Source: an uncultured Bifidobacterium sp.
GTDB taxonomy: Bacteria > Actinomycetota > Actinomycetes > Actinomycetales > Bifidobacteriaceae
DNA length: 38,204 nt
Assembly: GCF_949292005.1 (NCBI RefSeq)
Contig: NZ_CASEXV010000096.1
Location: 1 to 38,204 of the forward strand
Direction of reading: 5' to 3'
Under the pieces are notes generated by a model. It was not told the origin of the DNA, ran no database searches, and worked only from the letters and a program-made list of their open reading frames with translations. The translations under genes and the position numbers were made by a program. Below are positions 1 to 8,931 of the stretch, piece after piece. Each line of letters opens with the position of its first letter. Position 1 is the stretch's first letter.

Positions 1-3000
1 CTGGCCATGCTTGTGGGAGGAGGGGCAGTCATCGCTCCTCTGGCCGCGCAGGCGAGCGTCACGTCCGACGCGCAAACACAGTCAGGAAGCACCTCCTCAT
101 CAAAGGATGTGCAGGTGATCGCGTTCCAGCAGACATGGAACACCATCGCCAAGGAATGCACCAGCACATACGGACCTGAAGGCGTGGGCTATGTCGAGGT
201 GTCCCCGCCTCAGGAATCCATTCAGGGAACGTCATGGTGGACCTCCTATCAGCCCGTGAGCTACACGCTCAACTCGAAGTTGGGCACCAGCAAGGAGTTC
301 GCGTCGATGGTCACGACCTGCAAGGCCGCGGGGGTTGGGATCATCGCCGATGTCGTGCTCAACCAGACGACCGGGGCATCCTCCACATCGGAAACCAAAA
401 CCGGAGTCGCTGGGACGAAGTACAACGCCGCCACCGGGTCCTATCCAGGGTTCACCGGCTCGAACAACAAGTACTCCAGCGGTCTGTCATCCTCGGACTT
501 CCATTCATGCACGTCGTCGATCTCCGACTACACGAATCAGACCGAGGTCCAGGAATGTCGTCTGAGCGGCATGTGGGATCTCGACAGCTCGTCGGAGAAG
601 GTCCGGGACATTCAATCCGACTATCTCGCGGAGCTCTACAACATGGGAGTGTCCGGTTTCAGAATCGATGCCGCCAAGCACATCAACACCGATGATCTCA
701 AAGCGATCAAGGAGCAGATGGCGAAGAAGGTCGGGAAATCGGCCGACGACATCTACTGGATCCAGGAGACCATCGGAAACTCCAGTGAGGCGTCGGGAAT
801 CCAGCCGTCGAACTACACGCAGAACGGCGAGGTCACCGAATTCGGATTCGCCAGCGAGATGAACCAGAAGTTCAAGGGCAAGATCTCACAGTTGAAGGGA
901 CTGTCCAGCAGACTCATCTCCTCGGACAGCGCCAACGCCTTCGTGGCGAACTGGGACACGGAGCGCAACGAGGGATCGTTGACCTACAAGGATGGAGCGC
1001 GCTATCAGCTCGCCAACGCCTTCCTTCTGTCGTACGGATACGGGACTCCTCGTCTGCTGTCGGATTACAAATTCGACAAATCCGATGATGGCGCCCCGGG
1101 AGCCACGGACACATCGGTCCCCGACGTGGACATGAGCACGGCATGCTCGACGAACACGAGCAACTGGAACTGCGAGCAGCGTTGGACATCGACGCGAGGC
1201 CTTATCGCGTTCCACAACTATGTCGGAAAGGCCGCATTGACCGACTGGCAGGATGATGGCGACAACAACATCGCCTTCTCCCGTGGAGATAAGGGCTTCA
1301 TCGCCATCAACAACGACACCGAGTCCAAGGACGTCACCTACACCACCACACTCGCCGACGGCGTGTACTGCAACGTCTATTCGACGCTCGACTGCTCGCA
1401 GACCGTGACGGTGAAGGATGGAAAGGTCTCCACACCCATCGCGAAGCGCTCCGCCATCGCCATCTACGCCGGAGCCACCAAGTCCAGCCACACCGAGTCC
1501 TCGGTGACCACCGACCCCTCTGATCCGACACTGGACGAGAAGGCCGACACTGTCGTCGCGGATGACACCACACTCACCGTCTACTACAAGCCGACAAACA
1601 ACTGGTCGACTGTCTACATGCACTATGGCGTCGGCAGCACGTGGACCACGGCTCCCGGCGTAAAGATGTCGGGACCGGACTCATCCGGCTATTATTCGCT
1701 GAAAATCGACACGTCAGGTGAGGCGGTGCAGCTCACCTTTAATGATGGAAGCGGCGATTGGGACAGCAACAGCGGGAAGAACTATTCCGTCGCAGCGGGA
1801 GTCAACATCGTAGGAGTCACCGACGGGACCGTCACCTCCGGGAATCCCGAGACGCTTAGCGCTCAGACTCGTCTGGTCGTCCATTACCGAGCGGCGTCGA
1901 ATGACACGGGACGCGGCGTGTACTTCTGGGGCTCCAACTCTTCCACGGGCGACAGTCTTGACGGTCGGTATATGTCATTCACGGGGACCGACTGCTGGGG
2001 CAAGGTGCTTGACACCACCGTCGATGGCTCGTTCTCGAGTCTGGGTCTGATCATCACAACCGAGGGCTGGGACAAATACGGCGGAGACCGCACGGTGACC
2101 GTCGGCGACGACGGAACCGCCGAGGTCTGGATTGATGGACAGTCCTCCACGGGAGATACGACGACGCTGGCCACCAAGCCGGATGATTACTCCTGCAAGG
2201 CGACCACTGTCAATCTCACCGTCCACTACTACCGTTCGGATGGCACGTTCTTCTATTCCTCCGCGACGGACACCACGGTTCCCCAATGGGATCTGTGGAT
2301 GTGGACATCGAGCATGAGTGGATTCAGAGTCGCCATGACCGGCCACGATGCCTGGGGCGCAGTGGCCACGAAAACGCTCACCGACAGCACCGAGGTGTCC
2401 AGCATCGGACTCCTGCGCCGCTATGGAAAGGACTCCTGGACAACCAAGGATCCTGACGACAGCAACCACTTCGTCCCCACCAGCGCGATAGTTCCCGACG
2501 CCAACGGCACCGCCAATGTCGAGGTCTGGCTCGTCCAGGGCGATTCCACCGTGTACACCGCGCGCCCCGCAACGGGAGCGGCGGTGAAAAGCGCCGAGAT
2601 CTCCAAGTTCACGGAGCTCACGGCCAAGCTGTCCAAGTCGGTGACGACGGCGGACATCAAAGACAAGGTCACTGTGACCGACTCGTCCGGGAAGACCGTG
2701 AACGTGAAGTCGGTCAAGGCGTCCGGAACGGCTGTCACCATTACCACGGCCGACGAGCTCTCCGTCGCGGGGAAGTACACGGTTGCCGTCGAGGGCTTCG
2801 GCTCCGCAGACGCGATCGCCGGAGCTGTGGTCCGCACGGACGCCTTCGACACGAAGTACGCCTATGACGGCGACGACCTTGGCGCCACATGGAACAACGG
2901 CTCTCCATCGTTCAAGGTGTGGGCTCCCACGGCCACGGGCGTCGAGCTTGTGGTCTACAAATCGGCCGGAAGCGCCGACGCGGCTGAGTACTACACCTCC

Positions 3001-5157
3001 CCGATGACCCGCAGCACCAAGGGGGTATGGTCCGTATCGCTCGACAACCTCGACACAAACAACGCCGCGTACAAGCAGGGTCTGGCCTACACGTACCGAC
3101 TGACCTTCGCCGATGGCATGGTCAACAACTCGGCCGACCCCTATGCGACCGCGGCGGTGGTCAATGGGGGCAGGTCGGTCGTCCTGCCCACCTCCGCAAC
3201 CACGGTCACGGGCTCGACGACCCGCATGGCATCGTTCGGGAACGCCAGCGACGCATCGATCGCCGAGATGAACATCCGAGACTTCTCCATCGCGAAGAAC
3301 TCAGGAATCTCGGCCTCGAAGAAGGGCAAATACCTCGGTGTGGTCCAAAGCGGAACCACAACCACCAAGGGCGCTGTCTCCGGTCTGGACTATCTCAAGA
3401 AGCTCGGGGTGTCCCACGTGCAGATCATGCCGATGTACGACTATGGCAGCACCGATGAAACCAGCGACTCGTCTTACGATGCCAAGAAGTCGGATGGCTC
3501 GTATCAGCAGAACTGGGGCTATGATCCGGTGAACTACAACGTTCCCGAAGGGTCGTACTCATCGGATGCGTCGAATCCGTCCACACGCATCGTGGAGGCG
3601 AAGGAGATGGTCAAGGGACTGCACAAGAGCGGGCTTCGCGTCATCATGGACGTGGTGTACAACCACGTCTACAACGTGGACTCCAGCTCGTTCAACCTGA
3701 CGGTTCCCGGATACTACTTCCGCTATGACTCCTCTGGCAAGCTGACGAACAACTCGGGCTGTGGCAATGACACCGCCTCGGAGCGGGCGATGATGCGCAA
3801 GTACATCGTGAACTCCGTCACCTACTGGGCGAAGAACTACAACATCGACGGATTCCGGTTCGACCTCATGGGTCTGATCGACACGACGACGATGAAGGAG
3901 GTCCGCGCGGCGCTCAACAAGATCGATCCCTCGATCATCATCGTCGGTGAGGGCTGGGATATGAACACCACGATGGCCAAGAGCGAGATGTCGACGCAGC
4001 CGAACGCCTACACGTTCGCATCCAATTCCGACAACGGCATCTCGTTCTTCAACGACTCCCTGCGCGACGCGGCCAAGGGATCCGTGTTCTCGGACACGGA
4101 CACCGGCTTCGTCAGCGGCAAGCAGGGGATCGCGGCTCTTGTGGCGAACAACCTCCTTGGATGCGCCAATTCCTCAGGAACCGCGTCAACGGCCCTGTGC
4201 ACGAACGGCACGACCAATGTGAAGTACGGAAACGCCGGGCAGGTGGTGCAGTACGTCGAGGCGCATGACAACATGACGCTCTATGACAAGCTGCGAGCCA
4301 GCGTGCCGACCGATGATGACGCCACCACGGTCAAACGGGCCAAACTCGCCGATTCCATGGTTCTGCTCTCGAACGGACTGCCCTTCTTCCAGCTTGGGCA
4401 GGAATTCCTCAGAACGAAGGGCGGGGACGGCAACAGCTACAACTCGGGTGACTCGGTGAACGCCATCGACTGGGACCGCACGGAGACGTACTCGACATCC
4501 GTGAACTACGTCCGTGGTCTTCTCGCGCTGCGCAAGAGCATCCCCGCGCTGAGGACCTCCAGTTACGCGACGATCGCCAAGAACACCAAGGTTCTCTCCG
4601 AATCGGGGTCGGTGGTCGCCTATCAGGTCACGGACACGTCGGATTCCAAGAACCCGAAGACCTATGTGCTGATCTTCAACGCCCAGGATTCCACCACGTC
4701 CACGAAGGCCAGGTCGCTGGCCTCGTCCAACGCCCAGACCGTGTCGCTGAACAACGGAACATACAAGGTTCTTGTGGCTGATGGAGAAGTGAGCACCGAG
4801 GCGAAGGCATCAGAGGTCACCGTAAGTGATGGCACCTACACGCCAGCCGATCTTTCGGCGACTGTGCTGGAACTCGTGACTACCTCCAACGACGGCGGGT
4901 CATCCGATAACGGGTCGAACAGTGGAACGGGAACGAATGGCGGAAGCTCCTCATCCAAGGACAAGGACACGTCCAGCGCCAGATCCTCGAGGAACGCGAA
5001 GTCTGACGACAAGGAATCCGCATCGCTGCTGTCCGCGACCGGATCCTCGGTCGGAACACTTGTGCTGGTCGTTCTCGCGATGTCCCTCACGGGGGCTGGA
5101 ATCGTAGGCGGTGTACGTATGACAAGGCGGAAGGACCACTCACGATCCTCCCGCTGA
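1..5157 (+). CDS. Cell-surface amylopullulanase (alpha-amylase plus type I pullulanase), 5' partial
   Basis: Cleaves alpha-1,4 and alpha-1,6 bonds of starch, glycogen and pullulan outside the cell. The reading frame is open from base 1; the first visible residues are the hydrophobic core of a signal peptide without its basic start, so the true start lies upstream. Numbering from the ATG at 7: amylase GH13 domain about 35-490 (Asp221 in GFRIDAAKH, Glu254 in WIQETIG, Asp317 in NWDTER); CBM25-like starch-binding domain about 517-615; two CBM41-like domains about 618-715 and 736-855; an Ig-like segment about 860-935; CBM48 about 958-1060; pullulanase GH13 about 1100-1600 (NWGYDP at 1169, DVVYNH at 1215, Asp1286, Glu1315, Asp1421). 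A Ser/Gly/Asp-rich linker, LSATG (1675-1679), a membrane segment and a basic tail end the protein, suggesting wall or membrane anchoring. Oddities: Asn-Gln replaces Asn-His in amylase region I, and the sorting motif is not LPxTG. Family assignment is firm; domain borders are approximate. Confidence 0.95.
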   Translation: MAMLVGGGAVIAPLAAQASVTSDAQTQSGSTSSSKDVQVIAFQQTWNTIAKECTSTYGPEGVGYVEVSPPQESIQGTSWWTSYQPVSYTLNSKLGTSKEFASMVTTCKAAGVGIIADVVLNQTTGASSTSETKTGVAGTKYNAATGSYPGFTGSNNKYSSGLSSSDFHSCTSSISDYTNQTEVQECRLSGMWDLDSSSEKVRDIQSDYLAELYNMGVSGFRIDAAKHINTDDLKAIKEQMAKKVGKSADDIYWIQETIGNSSEASGIQPSNYTQNGEVTEFGFASEMNQKFKGKISQLKGLSSRLISSDSANAFVANWDTERNEGSLTYKDGARYQLANAFLLSYGYGTPRLLSDYKFDKSDDGAPGATDTSVPDVDMSTACSTNTSNWNCEQRWTSTRGLIAFHNYVGKAALTDWQDDGDNNIAFSRGDKGFIAINNDTESKDVTYTTTLADGVYCNVYSTLDCSQTVTVKDGKVSTPIAKRSAIAIYAGATKSSHTESSVTTDPSDPTLDEKADTVVADDTTLTVYYKPTNNWSTVYMHYGVGSTWTTAPGVKMSGPDSSGYYSLKIDTSGEAVQLTFNDGSGDWDSNSGKNYSVAAGVNIVGVTDGTVTSGNPETLSAQTRLVVHYRAASNDTGRGVYFWGSNSSTGDSLDGRYMSFTGTDCWGKVLDTTVDGSFSSLGLIITTEGWDKYGGDRTVTVGDDGTAEVWIDGQSSTGDTTTLATKPDDYSCKATTVNLTVHYYRSDGTFFYSSATDTTVPQWDLWMWTSSMSGFRVAMTGHDAWGAVATKTLTDSTEVSSIGLLRRYGKDSWTTKDPDDSNHFVPTSAIVPDANGTANVEVWLVQGDSTVYTARPATGAAVKSAEISKFTELTAKLSKSVTTADIKDKVTVTDSSGKTVNVKSVKASGTAVTITTADELSVAGKYTVAVEGFGSADAIAGAVVRTDAFDTKYAYDGDDLGATWNNGSPSFKVWAPTATGVELVVYKSAGSADAAEYYTSPMTRSTKGVWSVSLDNLDTNNAAYKQGLAYTYRLTFADGMVNNSADPYATAAVVNGGRSVVLPTSATTVTGSTTRMASFGNASDASIAEMNIRDFSIAKNSGISASKKGKYLGVVQSGTTTTKGAVSGLDYLKKLGVSHVQIMPMYDYGSTDETSDSSYDAKKSDGSYQQNWGYDPVNYNVPEGSYSSDASNPSTRIVEAKEMVKGLHKSGLRVIMDVVYNHVYNVDSSSFNLTVPGYYFRYDSSGKLTNNSGCGNDTASERAMMRKYIVNSVTYWAKNYNIDGFRFDLMGLIDTTTMKEVRAALNKIDPSIIIVGEGWDMNTTMAKSEMSTQPNAYTFASNSDNGISFFNDSLRDAAKGSVFSDTDTGFVSGKQGIAALVANNLLGCANSSGTASTALCTNGTTNVKYGNAGQVVQYVEAHDNMTLYDKLRASVPTDDDATTVKRAKLADSMVLLSNGLPFFQLGQEFLRTKGGDGNSYNSGDSVNAIDWDRTETYSTSVNYVRGLLALRKSIPALRTSSYATIAKNTKVLSESGSVVAYQVTDTSDSKNPKTYVLIFNAQDSTTSTKARSLASSNAQTVSLNNGTYKVLVADGEVSTEAKASEVTVSDGTYTPADLSATVLELVTTSNDGGSSDNGSNSGTGTNGGSSSSKDKDTSSARSSRNAKSDDKESASLLSATGSSVGTLVLVVLAMSLTGAGIVGGVRMTRRKDHSRSSR

Positions 5158-5477
5158 CGTTTGACGTCATGCCGAGCAGGAACGGGGCGTCGCAGACCAT
5201 GTGTGTCATATCCATTGACGCGATGGCCGGCGGCGCCCCGCCCGCGGTGTTTCGGGGGAGTGCAACGATGGTCATGTCCGAGTCGGCCGACAAGATGAAT
5301 GCCTGCGGGCGAATGCCGTCGCATGGTCCGGCACGGATGCCGTGAGGGCATGAGCGCGGTCGGCCATGGAACATGCGTCGCTTAACACGACGGGCGGGCC
5401 ATCGGATGTGATGGATCACCGGATGTGACGGGCTAGGGAGCCGGCAAGGGTCGCCGGCATAAAACAGGAGGATTCGG
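5158..5477. other. 320-base spacer between the two amylase genes
   Basis: No convincing gene is seen. The stretch holds an 8-base palindrome TGACGTCA at 5162-5169, two copies of CGGATGTGA at 5403-5411 and 5420-5428, and a hairpin at 5440-5458 next to the downstream ribosome binding site. No clear terminator with a T-tract follows the amylopullulanase, and no good -10/-35 pair could be assigned. Reverse-strand open frames here lack family resemblance and look like GC-rich shadows. Confidence 0.5.
5440..5458 (+). promoter_or_regulatory. Leader hairpin just before the amylase ribosome binding site
   Basis: GCCGGC (5440-5445) and GCCGGC (5453-5458) form a perfect 6-bp stem around AAGGGTC. The Shine-Dalgarno AGGAGG starts at 5466, seven bases after the stem. 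There is no T-tract, so it is not an obvious terminator. A role in mRNA stability or ribosome access is inferred. Confidence 0.4.
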
Positions 5478-6980
5478 ATGCGCGCTTCGAAGGGTGTGTG
5501 GGGAAGGATTCGTTCGGTTGGGGGAGCGGTGCTCGCCATTGCTCTTTCAGCAGCGCTGGCGGTGTCCACCGTGCAGGTTCCCACCGGATATTCCTCAGGA
5601 TTCACGGCATCCGCACATCGAGGCGATGTCATCGTGACCGCCTTCCAATACAACTGGAAGTCGGTGGCGAAGGAATGCACTCAGGTGCTGGGCCCCGCCG
5701 GCGTGGGATACGTTCAAGTATCGCCTCCTCAAGAAAGTATTCTTGGATCATCCTGGTGGACGTCATACCAGCCCGTCAGCTATCAGCTGGACTCGAAGGA
5801 GGGCACGGCATCCGAGTTCCGTAACATGGTCAGCACATGCAAGGCGGCCGGAGTGGGAGTGATCGTCGACGCCGTGATCAACCACACAACTGGTGTGGAC
5901 ACCGCGAAGGGTGTCGGCACGGCCGGAAACACGTACACAAGCACCGGAGATTTTCCCGCCGTACCCTACACCGCCAAGGATTTCCACTCCTGCGCCGAGA
6001 ACATCATGAACTACCGCAATGTCACGGATGTGCAGGAATGCAGGGTAAGCGGGCTACAGGATCTGGACACATCGTCATCCCACGTCAGATCGGTTCTCGC
6101 CCAGTACTTCACGACACTTCTCAGCATGGGGGTGGCGGGCTTCCGCGTGGACGCCGTCAAACACATCGCGGCCGACGATGTGCTCGCCATCAAGAAACTT
6201 GTCGCGAAGAGGACGGGACGGTCGATCAACAGCATCTGGTGGATGCAGGAGGTCATCGGCAACGTGAACGAGGCGGAGGAGATCCAGCCCGATAAGTATC
6301 TGCGGTCAGGGCAGGTCAGCGAATTCCAGTACGCCTATCGTCTCAAGCGGCTGTTTGACGATTCCCTTATGGGAGGAAGCCTGACTCTTGACGAGATCGC
6401 ATCGAATCTCGTGGCCAGCTCGAAGGCCTCGGTGTTCGTCACCAATTGGGACACCGAACGGGACGCGTCGACCTTGACGTACAAGGATGGCGACAAATAC
6501 ACGCTTGCCACCGCGTTCATGCTCGCCTATCCGTACGGATCGGTGAACGTGTTTACCGGATACCGCTTCACCGACACCAACGCCGGGGCACCAGGAGCCA
6601 CCAGCGATTCCGTTCCCGACACCGTCTGCGACGCCTCGTCGACATCGGGTACGGGGTGGACGTGCTTCGACAGGAACGCTTCGATCATCGGAATGATCGG
6701 CTGGCACAACATAGCGGGTAGCACCCCGCTGATCGACTGGCAGACAGACGGCGACAACGTGGTCGGCTTCGGCAGGGGAGGGCGTGCCTTCATCGTGCTC
6801 AACAACTCATCGTCGGCCGCGCGCGTGACGTACGAAACCAGTCTTCCCGCCGGGTTGTACTGCAACGTGTACAAGGATTCGACATGCATGTCGAAGATTC
6901 GCGTGGGAGTCGATGGACGGTTCACCACGACGGTTCGGGCGGGTTCGGCGGTCGCCTTCCACGTGGGCTCCCGACCATGA
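5478..6980 (+). CDS. Secreted alpha-amylase, single GH13 domain
   Basis: Extracellular endo-amylase hydrolysing internal alpha-1,4 bonds of starch. It starts with ATG six bases after AGGAGG (5466-5471). Residues 1 to about 46 are a signal peptide: basic start, then an Ala/Leu/Val-rich core. Catalytic regions: DAVINH (Asp131, His136), GFRVDAVKH (nucleophile Asp225), WWMQEVIG (acid/base Glu258) and FVTNWDTER (Asp325). The C-terminal beta domain ends the protein with no binding module or anchor, so it should be released. It closely matches the amylase domain of the gene before it over its whole length, including the SPPQES and SWWTSYQPVSY stretches, pointing to a tandem duplication; unlike that domain it keeps the region I His. 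Both have Trp where many GH13 enzymes have His in region IV. Amylase activity is very likely. Confidence 0.95.
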   Translation: MRASKGVWGRIRSVGGAVLAIALSAALAVSTVQVPTGYSSGFTASAHRGDVIVTAFQYNWKSVAKECTQVLGPAGVGYVQVSPPQESILGSSWWTSYQPVSYQLDSKEGTASEFRNMVSTCKAAGVGVIVDAVINHTTGVDTAKGVGTAGNTYTSTGDFPAVPYTAKDFHSCAENIMNYRNVTDVQECRVSGLQDLDTSSSHVRSVLAQYFTTLLSMGVAGFRVDAVKHIAADDVLAIKKLVAKRTGRSINSIWWMQEVIGNVNEAEEIQPDKYLRSGQVSEFQYAYRLKRLFDDSLMGGSLTLDEIASNLVASSKASVFVTNWDTERDASTLTYKDGDKYTLATAFMLAYPYGSVNVFTGYRFTDTNAGAPGATSDSVPDTVCDASSTSGTGWTCFDRNASIIGMIGWHNIAGSTPLIDWQTDGDNVVGFGRGGRAFIVLNNSSSAARVTYETSLPAGLYCNVYKDSTCMSKIRVGVDGRFTTTVRAGSAVAFHVGSRP

Positions 6981-7032
6981 TCGCCGTCGGGAAACGCTGA
7001 AAACGGAAACACGCGGGGTCCGGCAGTGATGA

Positions 7033-7038
7033 TAAGCT
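7033..7038 (+). promoter_or_regulatory. Candidate -10 box of pyrG (possibly leaderless)
   Basis: TAAGCT fits the TAnnnT pattern of actinobacterial -10 boxes and lies eight bases before the pyrG ATG. No Shine-Dalgarno is seen before that ATG. Together this suggests transcription starts at or next to the start codon. No clear -35 was found. Confidence 0.35.
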
Positions 7039-7046
7039 GAAGTTCC

Positions 7047-8705
7047 ATGGCTAGAAGACAGCATGGCAGTTCACAGGGGCACGTCACCAAACACATTTTC
7101 GTCACCGGCGGGGTCGTCTCGTCCCTTGGAAAGGGCCTGACGGCATCATCGTTGGGACGCCTGCTCCGCAGCCGGGGAATCCGGGTTCTCCAGCAGAAGC
7201 TCGATCCCTACATCAACGTCGATCCGGGAACGATGAACCCCTTCCAGCACGGGGAGGTCTACGTCACCGAGGACGGGGCCGAAACCGATCTGGACATCGG
7301 TCATTACGAGCGCTTCCTCGACGTCTTCCTCAGCCAGAAGGCGAATGTCACGACCGGCCAGATCTATCAGTCGGTTCTGCGCAAGGAGCGGGCGGGTGAG
7401 TACCTCGGGCAATGCGTGCAGGTCATCCCTCACATCACCAACGAGATCAAGTCCCGTATGCGTGCGCAGGCGTCCGATGACGTCGATGTCATCATCACCG
7501 AAATCGGCGGGACCGTCGGCGACATCGAGTCGCAGCCGTTCCTGGAGGCCGCACGGGAGGTGCGTCGGGATCTGGGCCCGGAGAACTGCATGTTCGTCCA
7601 CGTGTCCCTAGTTCCCTATATCGCCGCCGCCCATGAGCTCAAAACCAAACCGACGCAGCACTCGGTCATGATGCTGCGTCAACTCGGCATTTCACCGGAC
7701 GCCCTTGTTCTGCGTTCGGACCGGCCATTGTCGCAGCCCATCAAGGACAAGATCTCCCTGATGTGCGATGTCGACGAGGAGGGCGTCGTCAACTGCGTGG
7801 ACGCCCCGAGCATCTATGACGTCCCGAAGATCCTCTTCAATGAAGGTCTTGACGCGTATGTGGTCCGTGAGCTCGAGCTCCCGTTCCACGACGTGGACTG
7901 GGCCGACTGGGAGGATCTCCTCGACCGGGTCCATCATCCCAAGCACGAGGTCAACATTGCGATCGTGGGCAAGTACATCGACCTTCCTGATGCCTACCTG
8001 TCCGTGACCGAAGCCATCAAGGCGGGCGGCTTCGCCAACTACGCGAAGGTCAACGTGAAGTGGGTCGCGGCGGATCTGTGCGAGACGAACGACGGGGCCC
8101 GCGCCGCGCTCGCCCAGGTCGACGGCATCGTCATTCCCGGAGGATTCGGAATCCGAGGGATCGAAGGGAAAATAGGCGCTCTGCGATACGCGCGTGAGAA
8201 TAAGCTGCCCGCATTGGGGCTATGCCTTGGCCTGCAGTCCATGGTTATTGAGTACTCACGACACGTTCTGGGACTTGAGGATGCGAACTCCTCCGAGTTC
8301 GAGCCGGACTGCGAGAACCCCGTCATCGCCACCATGGAGGAGCAGAAGGACATCGTCAACGGCAAGGGGGATATGGGCCACACCATGCGTTTGGGATCGT
8401 ATCCGGCGGAGCTTGAGGAGGGCTCTCTGGTAGCGCGGTTGTATGGCACCCAGCACGTCACCGAACGTCACAGGCATCGCTATGAGGTGAACGTCTCGTA
8501 CAAACAGCGTCTGCGCGAGGCCGGCCTGCGCATCAGCGGCGAAAGCCCCGATGGCGAGCTGACCGAGTTCGTCGAGCTTCCGCAGGATGTCCATCCCTTC
8601 TATGTGGGAACGCAGGCACATCCCGAGTTCAAATCCCGTCCGACCAAACCCCATCCCCTTTTCGCGGGACTGGTGAAGGCCGCACTGGACCATCAGGCGG
8701 CATGA
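7047..8705 (+). CDS. pyrG: CTP synthase
   Basis: Makes CTP from UTP, ATP and glutamine, the last step of pyrimidine nucleotide synthesis in the cytoplasm. The length of 552 residues is normal. The N-terminal synthase domain carries GGVVSSLGKG (residues 21-30), the P-loop-like ATP site, and the EIGGTVGDIES stretch. The class I glutamine amidotransferase domain covers about 305-545, with PGGFG, the nucleophile Cys393 in GLCLGLQ, and the His525/Glu527 pair in AHPEF. The ATG is chosen because the family's KHIFVTGGVVS block begins soon after it. No ribosome binding site is seen; a TAnnnT box lies eight bases upstream. It stands alone between the amylase gene and a hairpin terminator. Confidence 0.98.
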   Translation: MARRQHGSSQGHVTKHIFVTGGVVSSLGKGLTASSLGRLLRSRGIRVLQQKLDPYINVDPGTMNPFQHGEVYVTEDGAETDLDIGHYERFLDVFLSQKANVTTGQIYQSVLRKERAGEYLGQCVQVIPHITNEIKSRMRAQASDDVDVIITEIGGTVGDIESQPFLEAAREVRRDLGPENCMFVHVSLVPYIAAAHELKTKPTQHSVMMLRQLGISPDALVLRSDRPLSQPIKDKISLMCDVDEEGVVNCVDAPSIYDVPKILFNEGLDAYVVRELELPFHDVDWADWEDLLDRVHHPKHEVNIAIVGKYIDLPDAYLSVTEAIKAGGFANYAKVNVKWVAADLCETNDGARAALAQVDGIVIPGGFGIRGIEGKIGALRYARENKLPALGLCLGLQSMVIEYSRHVLGLEDANSSEFEPDCENPVIATMEEQKDIVNGKGDMGHTMRLGSYPAELEEGSLVARLYGTQHVTERHRHRYEVNVSYKQRLREAGLRISGESPDGELTEFVELPQDVHPFYVGTQAHPEFKSRPTKPHPLFAGLVKAALDHQAA

Positions 8706-8756
8706 CGGTCGGAGATTCGACCTTCGACCGGATTCCGACAGCGTGAGCCGATTCCC

Positions 8757-8792
8757 GAAGACCCGTTGTGGCCACAAGCCCAGCGGGTCTTT
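8757..8792 (+). terminator. Terminator hairpin after pyrG
   Basis: AAGACCCG (8758-8765) pairs with CGGGTCTT (8784-8791), followed by TTCGTCGTCC. The loop contains its own perfect 12-base palindrome TTGTGGCCACAA (8766-8777). The T-run is short, so this is a plausible but not textbook terminator. It separates pyrG from the suf operon. Confidence 0.65.
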
Positions 8793-8887
8793 CGTCGTCC
8801 ACGCTTCCGCGAAGACCGAGCTCCGCACACGATTAGCGGAGAGCCGATTTTCACCCGGCGATTCTAGTTTTTGCACTCGGATTCTGT

Positions 8888-8893
8888 TAGGTT
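8888..8893 (+). promoter_or_regulatory. Candidate -10 box of the suf operon
   Basis: TAGGTT fits TAnnnT. A poor -35 candidate, TAGTTT (8865-8870), is 17 bases upstream. Transcription would start near 8900, on a small stem GGTTG/CAACC (8897-8910) whose end is eight bases before the sufB GGAGG. Confidence 0.3.
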
Positions 8894-8931
8894 AACGGTT
8901 GGTAGCAACCCAACGAATGGAGGCAGCGGAC

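Noticed and set aside
886..1623. Long reverse-strand frames inside the amylopullulanase gene, such as a 245-residue one
   Set aside because: No ribosome binding site or family likeness, and they lie wholly within a conserved GH13 coding region.
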